Source: an uncultured Clostridia bacterium (GTDB lineage Bacteria > Bacillota > Clostridia > Oscillospirales > Acutalibacteraceae). From it: DNA of 64,000 nt. The stretch's first letter is position 1; each line of letters opens with the position of its first letter. Shown in pieces: positions 8,244 to 17,625 of the stretch. The notes under the pieces were generated by a model. It ran no database searches, was not told the origin of the DNA, and saw only the letters and a program-made list of their open reading frames with translations. A program made the position numbers and the translations under genes. The stretch lies in assembly GCA_947631855.1 (NCBI GenBank), contig CANRMX010000005.1, forward strand, positions 1 to 64,000. Reading direction: 5' to 3'.

Positions 8244-8272
8244 TTGATTTTCCTGTCGAAAAATGCTATCAT
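8244..8272 (+). promoter_or_regulatory. Promoter of the activase operon
   Basis: TTGATT, 17 nt, TATCAT, with the extended -10 base pair TGC. It lies 65 nt before the chosen start at 8337. Confidence 0.6.
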
Positions 8273-8336
8273 GCATCGTGGGAGGAGTTGCGCATTCCTC
8301 CGGCTCAATCTATTTTTTGGCATGGAGATCGATGAG

Positions 8337-11252
8337 ATGATGAGAATCGGTATGGACGTGGGGTCCACTACCCTGAAGTGCGTGGTATTCGACGAGCACG
8401 ACAAGCCGGTGTTTAAGGCGTACGAGCGCCATTTTTCCCAGATCGCCGAAAAGGCCTCCGGGATGCTTCGCAATATTTCCCAGCAGTTCCCCAAGCTCAA
8501 GACCGCGCAGGTGTGTATTTCCGGCTCCGCGGGCATGGGCCTGGCCGAGGATCTGGGCGTGCCCTTCGTGCAGGAGGTGTACGCCACCCGCACGGCGGTG
8601 CTGAAATATCAGCCCGAGGCCGACGTGGTCATCGAGCTGGGCGGGGAGGACGCGAAGATCCTGTTCCTTTCCGGCTCCATGGAGGTGCGCATGAACGGCT
8701 CCTGCGCCGGCGGCACGGGGGCTTTCATCGACCAGATGGCCACGTTGCTGTCCATCACGCCGGAGGAGCTGAACACCCTGGCCGGGCGCAGCCAGCGCAC
8801 ATACAGCATCGCCTCCCGGTGCGGCGTGTTCGCAAAATCGGACATTCAGGCGCTGCTCAACCAGGGCGCCCAGAAGGACGACGTGGCCCTGAGCATCCTA
8901 AACGCCGTGGTGAGCCAGACCATCGCCGGGCTGGCCCAGGGCCGGGAGATCGCCGGGAACGTGGTGTACCTGGGCGGGCCGCTGACCTTCCTCAGCGAGC
9001 TGCGGGCTGCCTTTGACCGCACCTTGAAGACCACCGGCGTGTGCCCGGAAAATTCCCTCTACTATGTGGCGGCGGGCGCTGCGCTGAATCCCACCGCAGA
9101 AGTTTTCGATGTGGCAGAGCTCACCGAAAGGATCCGCCGGTACAGCTCCAGCCACCGGTACCAGAGCAGCGAGGCGTTGTTCGACAACGAAGACCAGTAC
9201 CGGGAATTTGTGGCCCGCCACGAAAAGGACGCCATCCCCACCGATGGGGAGCTGGGCAAATCCAAAAAAGCCTATGTGGGGGTGGACGCCGGGTCCACCA
9301 CCGTAAAGGCCGTGCTCATCAACGAGAACGAGGAGATCGTCTTCTCCCGCTATCTGCCCAATTCCGGCAACCCGGTGCCGCTGGTGCGGGCCTTCCTCCA
9401 GGACGTGTACGCCCGCTTCCCGGACGTGCAGCTGGTGAGCGGCGCCTCTACCGGCTACGGCGAGGAGATCATCCAGAACGCCTTCGGGCTGGAGATCGGC
9501 GTGGTGGAGACCATCGCCCACTTCACCGCGGCCAAGAAGTTCCGCCCCCAGGTGGATTTCATCATCGACATCGGCGGGCAGGACATCAAATGCTTTAAGA
9601 TCAAAAACGGCGCCATCGACAATATCTTCCTCAACGAAGCCTGCTCCTCGGGCTGCGGCTCCTTTTTGCAGACCTTCGCCGGGGCGCTGGGCTATGAAAT
9701 GGCGGATTTCGCCAGGGCCGGGCTTTTCGCCGACAGCCCGGTGGACCTGGGCTCCCGGTGCACAGTGTTCATGAATTCCTCGGTGAAGCAGGCCCAGAAG
9801 GACGGCGCGTCCATCGAGAATATCTCCGCCGGCCTGTCCATGAGCGTGGTGAAAAACGCCCTGTATAAAGTCATCCGGGTCACCGACGCCAAAAGCCTGG
9901 GGGATCACATCGTGGTACAGGGCGGCACCTTCCTCAACGACGCGGTGCTCCGCGCCTTTGAGAAGGAGATCGGCAAGGACGTGACCAGACCCTCCATCTC
10001 CGGGCTGATGGGCGCTTACGGCGCGGCCCTCTACGCCAAGGAGAACGGCCGCGGCACGGGGCATATCCTCACCGCCCAAGAACTGGAGCACTTCACCCAC
10101 GAGGTGCGCTCCGTCACCTGCAACGGCTGCCAGAACCACTGCCGCCTGACGGTGAACACCTTTGCCAATGGGGCCAGATACATCGCAGGCAACCGCTGCG
10201 ACCGGCCCCTGAAAAAGCACAGCCCCACGGCGGCCTACAATCTCTACGCCTACAAGCACGAGCTGCTGGAAGCCTACCGGCCGGGCGAAAATCGCCGGGG
10301 CGTGATCGGCATCCCCATGGGGCTCAACCTCTTTGAGCTGTACCCCTTCTGGCACACCTTCTTCACGCAATTGGGCTTCCGGGTGGTGCATTCTCCCGAA
10401 TCCGACCGGCAGCTGTACGACAAGGGCCAGCACACCATCCCATCGGATACGGTGTGCTATCCCGCCAAGCTGATGCACGGGCACATGGAGGCCCTGCTGG
10501 AAATGCACCCCGACGCCATCTTCTATCCCTGCATGAGCTACAACGTGGACGAGCACATGGGGGATAACCACTACAACTGTCCCGTGGTGGCGTATTATCC
10601 CGAGGTGCTGGACGCCAACATCGCGGCGCTGCAGCACACCCGGTTTATCTACGACTATGTGGGCATCCACCGCCGGCACGATTTCCCGGTGAAGATGCAG
10701 GCCATCCTGGCCAAATATTTCGATCCCATCCCCAAGGCGGAGGTGAAAGCCGCCGCCGCTGCGGCCTATCGGGAATATGAGGCGCACATGGAGCGCATCC
10801 GGCAGAAGGGCAGGGAATACCTGCTCTATGCCCAGTCCAACGACCTGCCGGTGATCGTGCTGTCCGGCCGGCCCTACCATCTGGACCGGGAGGTCAACCA
10901 CGGCATCGACAAGCTGATCTGCGAATGCGGGGCGGTGGTGGTCACGGAAGATTCCGTCAGCGGCCTGGCCGGGAAGCGGTTCCCCACCACGGTGCTCAAC
11001 CAGTGGACATACCATGCCCGGCTGTATTCCGCCGCCAAATATGTGGCCGAAAGCGGCGACAAGCGCATCAACCTGGTGCAGCTGGTGTCCTTCGGCTGCG
11101 GCGTGGACGCCATCACCGGCGACGAGGTGCGCAGCATTCTGGAGAACGGCGGCCGCATCTACACCCAGATCAAGATCGACGAGATCACCAACCTGGGCGC
11201 GGTGCGCATCCGGCTGCGGAGCCTGTTCGCGGCGCTGGGCCTGGGCAATTAG
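8337..11252 (+). CDS. Acyl-CoA dehydratase activase-like protein, two ASKHA domains
   Basis: This is a 971-aa protein. The track start at 8226 adds 37 residues without family resemblance, and ATG 8337 follows TGGAGATCG and gives MMRIGMDVGSTT. It has two BadF/BadG/BcrA/BcrD ATPase domains in series, each opening with a phosphate loop (GMDVGSTTLK and GVDAGSTTVK). Each carries the two cysteines that in HgdC-type activators hold the bridging [4Fe-4S] cluster (CAGGTGAF and SRCGVF; CSSGCGSF and SRCTVF). A Cys-rich segment CNGCQNHCRL near residue 595 opens the DUF2229-like C-terminal third. The family activates 2-hydroxyacyl-CoA dehydratases by ATP-driven electron transfer. The substrate of this large variant is not established. 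Confidence 0.88.
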   Translation: MMRIGMDVGSTTLKCVVFDEHDKPVFKAYERHFSQIAEKASGMLRNISQQFPKLKTAQVCISGSAGMGLAEDLGVPFVQEVYATRTAVLKYQPEADVVIELGGEDAKILFLSGSMEVRMNGSCAGGTGAFIDQMATLLSITPEELNTLAGRSQRTYSIASRCGVFAKSDIQALLNQGAQKDDVALSILNAVVSQTIAGLAQGREIAGNVVYLGGPLTFLSELRAAFDRTLKTTGVCPENSLYYVAAGAALNPTAEVFDVAELTERIRRYSSSHRYQSSEALFDNEDQYREFVARHEKDAIPTDGELGKSKKAYVGVDAGSTTVKAVLINENEEIVFSRYLPNSGNPVPLVRAFLQDVYARFPDVQLVSGASTGYGEEIIQNAFGLEIGVVETIAHFTAAKKFRPQVDFIIDIGGQDIKCFKIKNGAIDNIFLNEACSSGCGSFLQTFAGALGYEMADFARAGLFADSPVDLGSRCTVFMNSSVKQAQKDGASIENISAGLSMSVVKNALYKVIRVTDAKSLGDHIVVQGGTFLNDAVLRAFEKEIGKDVTRPSISGLMGAYGAALYAKENGRGTGHILTAQELEHFTHEVRSVTCNGCQNHCRLTVNTFANGARYIAGNRCDRPLKKHSPTAAYNLYAYKHELLEAYRPGENRRGVIGIPMGLNLFELYPFWHTFFTQLGFRVVHSPESDRQLYDKGQHTIPSDTVCYPAKLMHGHMEALLEMHPDAIFYPCMSYNVDEHMGDNHYNCPVVAYYPEVLDANIAALQHTRFIYDYVGIHRRHDFPVKMQAILAKYFDPIPKAEVKAAAAAAYREYEAHMERIRQKGREYLLYAQSNDLPVIVLSGRPYHLDREVNHGIDKLICECGAVVVTEDSVSGLAGKRFPTTVLNQWTYHARLYSAAKYVAESGDKRINLVQLVSFGCGVDAITGDEVRSILENGGRIYTQIKIDEITNLGAVRIRLRSLFAALGLGN

Positions 11253-11282
11253 CGGAAGATCATCAGAAAAGGGGCGAAGCCA

Positions 11283-12527
11283 ATGCAAAGCAAAACGCCC
11301 CGGGTGGAGTTCACCCGGGAGATGAAAAAAGACTATACGATCATCACGCCCAATATGGCGCCCATCCATTTCGAGCTGATCAAAAACGTGCTGGAGAGCT
11401 TCGGCTACCACGTGGCGCTGCTGCGCACCACCGGCCGGGAGATCGTGGACGAGGGGCTCAAGTACGTCCACAACGACACCTGCTATCCGGCGCTGCTGTC
11501 CATCGGCCAGCTGATGCACGCCCTCCACAGCGGCGACTACGACCTGCACAAGGTGGCGCTGATCATGACCCAGACCGGCGGCGGGTGCAGGGCCTCCAAT
11601 TACATACACCTGCTGCGCAAGGCGCTGAAAAAGGACGGCCTGGAGTTCATCCCGGTGATCTCCCTGAACCTTTCGGGCTTGGAGAGCAATTCCGGCTTCA
11701 AGCTGACGGTGCCCATGCTGCGCAGGGCCATCGCCGCCCTGACCTATGGGGATCTGCTGATGCTGCTGAAAAATCAGACCAGGCCCTATGAGGTGAACGC
11801 CGGAGAATCGGACGCGCTGGTGGAGAAGTGGATCAAGGAGCTCACCGGGCTGTTCGAGGGAGGCAAGGCGTTTACCCAGCGGGAAGTGCGGGAGCATTTC
11901 GACCGGATCGCGGCGTCCTTCGCGGCGGTGCCGGTGCGCAGGATTGAAAAGCCCAAGGTGGGCGTGGTGGGCGAGATCTATGTGAAGTATTCTCCCCTGG
12001 CCAACAACGGCCTGGAGGATTTCCTCTTTGCCCAGGGCTGCGAGACCATGGTGCCGGGTATCCTGGCCTTTATGATCTTCAAGGTGGACAACCGGCTGGA
12101 GGATATCCGGCTGTATGGGGGCAATCCGGCCAAAAAGCAGCTGTGCACGCTGCTCAAGTGGTATTTCACGAAATTTGAGGCCGATCTCATCGCCGCGGTG
12201 AAGAAATATCCCCAGTTCACCGCGCCCGCGCCCTACACCCATCTGAAAGAGCTGGCCGGGCAGGTCATCGGCTACGGCTGCAAGATGGGCGAGGGGTGGC
12301 TGCTCACCGCCGAGATGATGGAGCTGATCGAAAGCGGCTACCGCAACGTGGTGTGCACCCAGCCCTTTGGCTGCCTGCCCAATCACATCGTGGGCAAGGG
12401 GATGATCCGCAAGGTGAAGAATATCTATCCCCAGGCCAATATCGTGCCCATCGATTACGACCCCAGCGCCACCAAGGTGAATCAGGAAAACCGCATCAAA
12501 CTGATGCTTGCCGTGGCAACGGGCTGA
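11283..12527 (+). CDS. 2-hydroxyacyl-CoA dehydratase subunit-like protein
   Basis: This is a 414-aa protein, 30 nt after the activase and with its own ribosome site (AAGGGGCGAAG). It has the HgdB/FldBC-like fold markers NDTCYPALL near residue 65 and TGGGCRASNYIHLLRKAL near 100, with further cysteines at about 330 and 365 (GYGCKMGEG, CTQPFGCLP). In many Clostridia the activase domains and this part form one polypeptide of about 1400 aa; here they are two genes. It should carry an iron-sulfur cluster and work with the upstream activase in the cytoplasm. The reaction is unknown; members of this large form are often found outside amino-acid fermentation operons. Confidence 0.82.
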   Translation: MQSKTPRVEFTREMKKDYTIITPNMAPIHFELIKNVLESFGYHVALLRTTGREIVDEGLKYVHNDTCYPALLSIGQLMHALHSGDYDLHKVALIMTQTGGGCRASNYIHLLRKALKKDGLEFIPVISLNLSGLESNSGFKLTVPMLRRAIAALTYGDLLMLLKNQTRPYEVNAGESDALVEKWIKELTGLFEGGKAFTQREVREHFDRIAASFAAVPVRRIEKPKVGVVGEIYVKYSPLANNGLEDFLFAQGCETMVPGILAFMIFKVDNRLEDIRLYGGNPAKKQLCTLLKWYFTKFEADLIAAVKKYPQFTAPAPYTHLKELAGQVIGYGCKMGEGWLLTAEMMELIESGYRNVVCTQPFGCLPNHIVGKGMIRKVKNIYPQANIVPIDYDPSATKVNQENRIKLMLAVATG

Positions 12528-12538
12528 GCCCGTTTCAC

Positions 12539-12672
12539 GACGCGTTTCGCGCACGCTTGCGTGCGCTGGTGCGCAAAAGAAACAACCGACCCTATCGCGG
12601 AATTTACCGAGTGCTGGAAACTGGTGGGTTCCGTTGCAGCGAGAGGTTGGTTGAGTAGTCGCGCCCGATAGA
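12539..12672 (+). repeat. Dispersed repeat, copy A
   Basis: GACGCGTTTCGCGCACGC, then a GTGCGCTGGTGCG segment and TCGCGGAATT, recur in the same order in copies C, D and E. This copy is degenerate beyond about 12610. It lies in the 349-nt gap between two convergent genes (12528-12876), whose other half is copy B in the opposite orientation. I see no ORF in the gap. Confidence 0.65.
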
Positions 12673-12683
12673 TAGATATGAGA

Positions 12684-12797
12684 AGTGCCTCCCTATTTTC
12701 TGTGGGGAGGCACGTTTCTATTAGAGGCTTGCAGCCAGTATGCGTAAGCGGAGCGCACTCGCGGCCAGCACAAACTATTGGGCGCGACCGAAAAAGC
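12684..12797 (-). repeat. Dispersed repeat, copy B, with terminator hairpin
   Basis: Read on the minus strand, this stretch aligns with the second half of copy E: CGGTCGCG, GTGCTGGCCGC, CGCTTACGC, CTGGCTGCAAGCC and GTGCCTCCCC. It ends with a hairpin (GTGCCTCCC with GGGGAGGCAC, 12685-12713) that could terminate both convergent genes. About 80 nt to its right (12798-12876) hold no feature that I recognise. Confidence 0.65.
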
Positions 12798-12876
12798 TGC
12801 GTCCTTTGCTCGGCAAGTGAGCGAAGCGAACGGAGCCCGCGAAGTGGGCGCGGGCCCTGCCCGCCGGCTCAGCCTG

Positions 12877-14229
12877 CTACTCTCCCAGCTCGATCTCCAT
12901 GCGCCGGTAGGTGTCATGCACCAGTTCGGCCATGTCGCCGCTCTCTTGGCCGGTATATACTTTGTAGCAATCGTCCACCAGCCGGTACAGTTCCTTTTGC
13001 AGCGTGCCGAAGAAATTCACCTGGGTGATGTCTTCCTGCACCCTGCCATATTCCGCATAGGCCGCTTCCTTCAAGGACCAGCCGTTAAAGGTGACCGCCG
13101 GTTTCAGCAGTTCCCGATCTACAGGAAGCTCGTCCGTCACGCAGAACAACCCTGTGCCGCGCTGATATTCCTCGCTGAACAGCACGTCCAGCACAAAGAA
13201 CGCGTCTTCCGGCCGCCGAGTATTGGCACTGACAGCGGCAAAGCTGCACACGGTGGCGGTGGTCCCGCCGTCGTCGGAATATACGGGGATCATGGTCACC
13301 GCTTGATTCTCCTTTGCGCCGACCTGCTCGAGGAAGTCGCTGACCATCATACCGTTGAAATCGCCGCTCTCCATGAACGTCCGATAATCTTTGCCAAAAG
13401 TCGCTGCGCCGGTCCTCATGAAACTACTTATCCCGATCGGCGTGACTTTGCAAAACATCGGCAGACTGTCGAACGCGCCGTCCATCATTTTGTCGTTCAG
13501 GGCAAACAGCTCCTGGATCCTCTCCAGCAGTTCCTCCTCGGTGAAACAGAGCTTGTCCTCCGTGAAATCCGCCAGTTGGCCGAAGGACAGGGAACGCCCG
13601 TAGACATGGAATCCGCTGGCGAAATTGACGCTCCAATCGGCGGCGGCCTGGAGGACGCCGGTTTCATCGTCCAGCATATCCTGCCAGGTGATCTCCGGGG
13701 AGTGGGTGAAATCCACCGCGTCCTGCGCAAAGAGAGTCAGCGGCGTGGACCACCCCATGGGCAGCAGCACCTGCCCCCATTTCTCCGTGCGGCCAGCCTC
13801 CAGCAGCTGGGGGATGAATCGGTCGAAATCCGTAAACTGCGAGGTTTCCAGGTAGTTGTCCAGCGGCATGAACAGCCCCAACTCCATGGACTTTTCCGGC
13901 ATGAGGAACAGGGAGTCGTCGCCCTGCTGGCTCACGATAAACACATCCGGCCCTTGTCCCGCCATGACTTCCGTGCGGATGCGGGTCAGGAGGCTTTTCC
14001 GTTCTGCACCGTAATTGGGTAAAAACTCTATTTCAATATCCTCGGGGCCGTCTTTTTGTTTTACAAGGTTCGTCAATTGTTTCGCGGCCGGTTCCAGATT
14101 GCCATCAGGATCGCTAAGGTCTATCAGCACCCGGAGAGCATTTGAGTTTTGCCCTTTTGAGCACCCAAAGCAGGGCAGGAGGCACAGCATACACAAAAAA
14201 AGGATCAACATCCGTCGAAGTGCTTTCAT
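12877..14229 (-). CDS. Extracellular solute-binding lipoprotein
   Basis: This is a 450-aa protein with signal peptide and lipobox (LLPCFGCS), starting at the Met at 14229, which follows GGAGGGATTTCC. The body resembles family 1 ABC solute-binding proteins: an early acidic LIDLSDPDG, GQGPDVFIVSQQGDD in the hinge region, then QVLLPMGWSTPLTLF, and a late C-terminal lobe. Such lipoproteins bind a sugar, oligosaccharide or other solute outside the membrane and deliver it to a permease. No permease or ATPase gene is beside it, so it is either an orphan binding protein or a sensor partner. It is read toward repeat copy B. Confidence 0.72.
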   Translation of the reverse strand: MKALRRMLILFLCMLCLLPCFGCSKGQNSNALRVLIDLSDPDGNLEPAAKQLTNLVKQKDGPEDIEIEFLPNYGAERKSLLTRIRTEVMAGQGPDVFIVSQQGDDSLFLMPEKSMELGLFMPLDNYLETSQFTDFDRFIPQLLEAGRTEKWGQVLLPMGWSTPLTLFAQDAVDFTHSPEITWQDMLDDETGVLQAAADWSVNFASGFHVYGRSLSFGQLADFTEDKLCFTEEELLERIQELFALNDKMMDGAFDSLPMFCKVTPIGISSFMRTGAATFGKDYRTFMESGDFNGMMVSDFLEQVGAKENQAVTMIPVYSDDGGTTATVCSFAAVSANTRRPEDAFFVLDVLFSEEYQRGTGLFCVTDELPVDRELLKPAVTFNGWSLKEAAYAEYGRVQEDITQVNFFGTLQKELYRLVDDCYKVYTGQESGDMAELVHDTYRRMEIELGE

Positions 14230-14291
14230 GGAAATCCCTCCTAAACACCGATATGAAAAATAAATATTATACAAAAATATTTCCTATAAAA

Positions 14292-14320
14292 AGTCTATCA
14301 CATCTTTGGATCATCGTCAA
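14292..14320 (-). promoter_or_regulatory. Promoter of the solute-binding lipoprotein
   Basis: Minus strand TTGACG, 17 nt, TAGACT, 62 nt before the start. A second AT-rich TATAAT closer to the gene lacks a good -35 box. The 324-nt gap 14230-14553 holds this and the divergent antiporter promoter and no gene. Confidence 0.5.
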
Positions 14321-14477
14321 GAAGTTTTCTGCAAAAGGACATCAATCTTCCGCCCGCGCCCGCCGCCCTTTGGCCGTGGCCTGAAAAATCCATCTACTGA
14401 TTAGACGGAGAAAGAGGGTAAAAGGTTACACCCTTTTGAAAAAAATTTTTGATTTTCCCCGCCGCACCGCAAATTCA

Positions 14478-14506
14478 TTGACAAAACGGCGGCGGAGGAG
14501 TAAACT
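14478..14506 (+). promoter_or_regulatory. Promoter of the Kef-type antiporter
   Basis: TTGACA, 17 nt, TAAACT, 47 nt before the start codon. Confidence 0.6.
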
Positions 14507-14553
14507 GGACAAGGTTTTGCATTGAAGGGCAAGAGGAGAAGGAGGCCGTTTGT

Positions 14554-15831
14554 ATGACGGAAATATTGGTTTGCCTGGCGGAGGCGCTGGTGGCGGGTCT
14601 GCTGATGACCCGGCTGGTGAAGCGCTTCCATCTGCCGGATGTGACTTCGTACCTGATCGCCGGCGTGCTGCTGGGGCCGTGCCTGCTGGGCCGGCTGGGC
14701 GTGCCGGGTCTGGGATTTCATTCCTTTGAGCAGGTGGGGGCCATGCAGCCCATCTGCGACGTGGCGCTGGGATTTATCGCCTTTGCCATCGGCAGCGAGT
14801 TCCGGATGGATTCTTTGAAGACCACGGGCCGGGCCGCGGTGATCGTGGGGACGATCCAGGCGCTGGCGGCGGCCCTGCTGGTGGATATCGCCCTGGTGGG
14901 CATGCACCTGATCCTGGGGGAGAAATTGCCCATTCCCGCCGCGATCACTCTGGGGGCAATCGCCACGGCCACGGCGCCTGCCGCCACGCTGGCGGTGGTC
15001 AGGCAGTACAAGGCGAAAGGCCCCACCACCAGCCTGCTTTTGCCGGTGGTGGCGCTGGACGACGCGGTGGGCCTGGTGGTGTTCGCGGTGTCCTTCGGCG
15101 CGGCCCAGGCCATGATGTCCTCCAGCGCCAGCATCACGGCCATCGCGGTGGAGCCCCTGCTGGAGATCGTCTGCTCCCTGATCTTGGGCGCTGCCCTGGG
15201 CTGGCTGCTCACCCAGCTGGAGGATTGGTTCCAATCCCGCCGCAACCGGGTGGCCATGATCGCAGGCTTCGTGACCATGGCGGTGGCGCTGTCCTCGCTG
15301 GAGATCCCCATCGGCGGCGTGACGCTGCGGTTCTCGTCGCTGCTGGTGTGCATGATGCTGGGCACGGTGTTCTGCAATCTCTGTCCCAAATCCGAGGACA
15401 TGATGGACCGGGCGGATCGCTGGTCCGCGCCGTTTTTGATCCTGTTCTTCGTGCTTTCCGGCGCGGAGCTGCAATTCAACGTGTTCACCGACTTTGCGGT
15501 GGTGGGCATCGGCCTGGTGTACATCCTGGCCCGGTCGCTGGGCAAATACTTCGGCGCACGGTGGAGCGCCAAGCTGGCGGGATGTTCCCCCACGGTGCAG
15601 AAATATCTGGGCATCACCCTGCTGCCCCAGGCGGGCGTGGCGCTGGGCATGGCTTCCCAGGTGGGGGCCAAGATGGGCGAACTGGGCGCCACCCTGCGGA
15701 GCATCGTGCTCTTCGGCGTGCTGGTGTATGAGCTGCTGGGCCCCACCTTCACCAAGATCGCCCTGACCCGGGCGGGAGATATCGTCCCCAGAGAGCAGGA
15801 CACCAGCCCGCGCAAGGAAGCCACCATCTGA
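14554..15831 (+). CDS. Cation:proton antiporter, CPA2/Kef type
   Basis: This is a 425-aa integral membrane protein with about 12-13 hydrophobic segments and no C-terminal nucleotide-binding domain. It begins close to the membrane (MTEILVCLAEALVAGLL), has LPDVTSYLIAGVLLGP, the CPA2 first-repeat signature, and VVALDDAVGLVVFA, where the paired aspartates match the ion-binding DD of Na+/H+ antiporters. The family exchanges K+ or Na+ for H+ across the cytoplasmic membrane. GGAGAAGGAGG precedes the start. It stands alone between its own promoter and a hairpin terminator, so it is probably a monocistronic unit. The ion cannot be told from sequence. Confidence 0.88.
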   Translation: MTEILVCLAEALVAGLLMTRLVKRFHLPDVTSYLIAGVLLGPCLLGRLGVPGLGFHSFEQVGAMQPICDVALGFIAFAIGSEFRMDSLKTTGRAAVIVGTIQALAAALLVDIALVGMHLILGEKLPIPAAITLGAIATATAPAATLAVVRQYKAKGPTTSLLLPVVALDDAVGLVVFAVSFGAAQAMMSSSASITAIAVEPLLEIVCSLILGAALGWLLTQLEDWFQSRRNRVAMIAGFVTMAVALSSLEIPIGGVTLRFSSLLVCMMLGTVFCNLCPKSEDMMDRADRWSAPFLILFFVLSGAELQFNVFTDFAVVGIGLVYILARSLGKYFGARWSAKLAGCSPTVQKYLGITLLPQAGVALGMASQVGAKMGELGATLRSIVLFGVLVYELLGPTFTKIALTRAGDIVPREQDTSPRKEATI

Positions 15832-15937
15832 CCGCTGGCCCGCGCCGCACCGTCCCACGAGGGACGCGCCCTCTCTGTGAGAGGGCGGCCGCGCGAAGCG
15901 CGGCGGCGCGGCGCGGTGTCGGCTGCACCGCACGATG

Positions 15938-15970
15938 GAAATGCGCTGCCTTAGGCAGCGCATTTCATTT
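15938..15970 (+). terminator. Terminator-like hairpin after the antiporter
   Basis: GAAATGCGCTGCC pairs perfectly with GGCAGCGCATTTC over a TTA loop. The T-tract is weak (ATTTCATG). Between 15832 and 15937 there is only GC-rich inverted-repeat DNA. Confidence 0.65.
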
Positions 15971-16028
15971 CATGCAGGCAACTGCCGCAGCGATCGTGTT
16001 TGTCCCCCGAAGTTTTTTGCTTTTTCTC

Positions 16029-16057
16029 TTGTTTCCCGGCCGGTTGTGGTGTAGAAT
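16029..16057 (+). promoter_or_regulatory. Promoter of the galT-folK operon
   Basis: TTGTTT, 17 nt, TAGAAT, 62 nt before galT. Confidence 0.5.
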
Positions 16058-16119
16058 AAAGGCGCAGCGGTGCATGGTGCGGCGCTGCCTCAATCAGACT
16101 GCAAAAAGGAGCGGGGACC

Positions 16120-17625
16120 ATGGAGACCCATGTGGATTTGGAGATCAGCCGGCTGATACGCTACGGCCTGCAAAAGGGGCTGCTGGCCCTTGAGGACGAA
16201 GTTTACGCGGTCAATCGGATGCTTGCGCTGCTGGGGCTGGGCGCCTATGAAAAGCAGCCGGTGGACGAGGCCCTGCCCTATCCGGCGGAGCCGCTGGAGC
16301 GCTTGTGCGATTGGGTGGCGGAGACCGGCCGCCTGGCCCCGGACACCCGGGACGCACGGGATCAGCTGGACACGGAGATCATGGCCTGCATGATGCCCCG
16401 GCCCTCGGAGGTGGCGAGGAAATTCCGGGCACTTTTCGCGGAAGACCCCAAGGCCGCCACCGAATACTATTACGGCCTGAGCATCGCCTCCAACTACATC
16501 CGGGCCGACCGGGTGGCAAAGGACAGGAAGTGGACGGCCCCCACGCCCTATGGCGATCTGGTGATCACCATCAACCTCTCCAAGCCGGAGAAGGACCCCC
16601 GGGCCATCGCCGCCGCCAAAAACGCGCCCCAGTCCGGGTACCCCAAATGCGCCCTGTGCAGGGAGAACGAGGGCTTCCTGGGCAGCGCCAATCAGGCCGC
16701 CCGGGGCAATCACCGCCTGATCCCGCTGGAGCTCTGCGGCGAGCGCTGGTACCTGCAATATTCCCCCTATGTCTACTATAACGAGCACTGCATCGTGCTC
16801 AGCGAGCACCACCGCCCCATGCGGGTCAGCCGGGAGACCTTTGCCCGCCTGCTGGAATTCGTCACCCTGCTGCCCCACTACTTCATCGGCTCCAACGCCG
16901 ACCTGCCCATCGTGGGTGGCTCCATCCTCTCCCACGACCACTTCCAGGGCGGGAATTATCAGTTCCCCATGGCGAAAGCGCCGGTGCGGGAGCCGCTGAC
17001 TTTCACGGGCTTTGACACGGTGCAGGCCGGCATCGTCCACTGGCCCATGTCGGTGATCCGCCTGCGCAGCGGAGACCGGGCGGCGCTGGCGGCGCTGGCG
17101 GATCGCATCCTTGCCCGCTGGCGGGAATACAGCGACGAAAGCGTGGACATCCTGAGCCACGCCGGGGACACGCCCCACAACACCGTCACGCCCATCGCCC
17201 GGCGGCGCGGGGAGGATTACGAGCTGGACCTGGTGCTGCGCAACAACCGCACCACGGAGGAACACCCGCTGGGGCTGTTCCATCCCCACGGGGAGTACCA
17301 CCACATCAAGAAGGAAAATATCGGGCTCATCGAGGTGATGGGTCTGGCGATCCTGCCGCCCCGGCTGCTCACTGAGACCCAGCTGCTGATCCGGGCGCTG
17401 TCCCGGCCGGAGGAGGCGGAGCAGATCCTCTCCCGTGAGGAGATGCAAAAGCACCGGGATTGGTATCAATCGCTGAAAGCCCGGGGCGTGACGGCGGAGA
17501 ACGCCGAACAGGCGGTGCCGGCGGACGTGGGCCGCATCTTCGGGGAGATTCTGGGCAACGCCGGGGTCTATAAGGACACCCCCGAGGGCAGGGCAGCGTT
17601 CCGGCGGTTCTGCGCCAGCGTATGA
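16120..17625 (+). CDS. galT: UDP-glucose:hexose-1-phosphate uridylyltransferase, class II
   Basis: This is a 501-aa enzyme of the Firmicute class II GalT type, whose length is usually about 490-510. Motifs are the N-terminal region with NAPQSGYPKCALC, the segment GGSILSHDHFQGGNYQFPM near residue 265, and FHPHGEYHHIKKENIGLIEVMGLA near 385. It moves UMP between UDP-glucose and galactose-1-phosphate in the Leloir pathway in the cytoplasm. GGAGCGGGGACC precedes the ATG. No galK or galE lies beside it; instead the next five genes are comF and four folate genes, with comF overlapping by 4 nt. That pairing looks like shared transcription and not shared function. Confidence 0.95.
   Translation: METHVDLEISRLIRYGLQKGLLALEDEVYAVNRMLALLGLGAYEKQPVDEALPYPAEPLERLCDWVAETGRLAPDTRDARDQLDTEIMACMMPRPSEVARKFRALFAEDPKAATEYYYGLSIASNYIRADRVAKDRKWTAPTPYGDLVITINLSKPEKDPRAIAAAKNAPQSGYPKCALCRENEGFLGSANQAARGNHRLIPLELCGERWYLQYSPYVYYNEHCIVLSEHHRPMRVSRETFARLLEFVTLLPHYFIGSNADLPIVGGSILSHDHFQGGNYQFPMAKAPVREPLTFTGFDTVQAGIVHWPMSVIRLRSGDRAALAALADRILARWREYSDESVDILSHAGDTPHNTVTPIARRRGEDYELDLVLRNNRTTEEHPLGLFHPHGEYHHIKKENIGLIEVMGLAILPPRLLTETQLLIRALSRPEEAEQILSREEMQKHRDWYQSLKARGVTAENAEQAVPADVGRIFGEILGNAGVYKDTPEGRAAFRRFCASV

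Noticed and set aside
8898-12554. A 1218-aa minus-strand ORF opposite the activase/dehydratase genes
   Set aside because: GC-rich codon bias leaves long open antisense frames; the sequence is His/Gly/Val-rich shadow with no motif, opposite two strongly supported genes.
15832-15937. Possible structured RNA after the antiporter gene
   Set aside because: Only simple GC-rich inverted repeats; no conserved riboswitch or RNA motif recognised.
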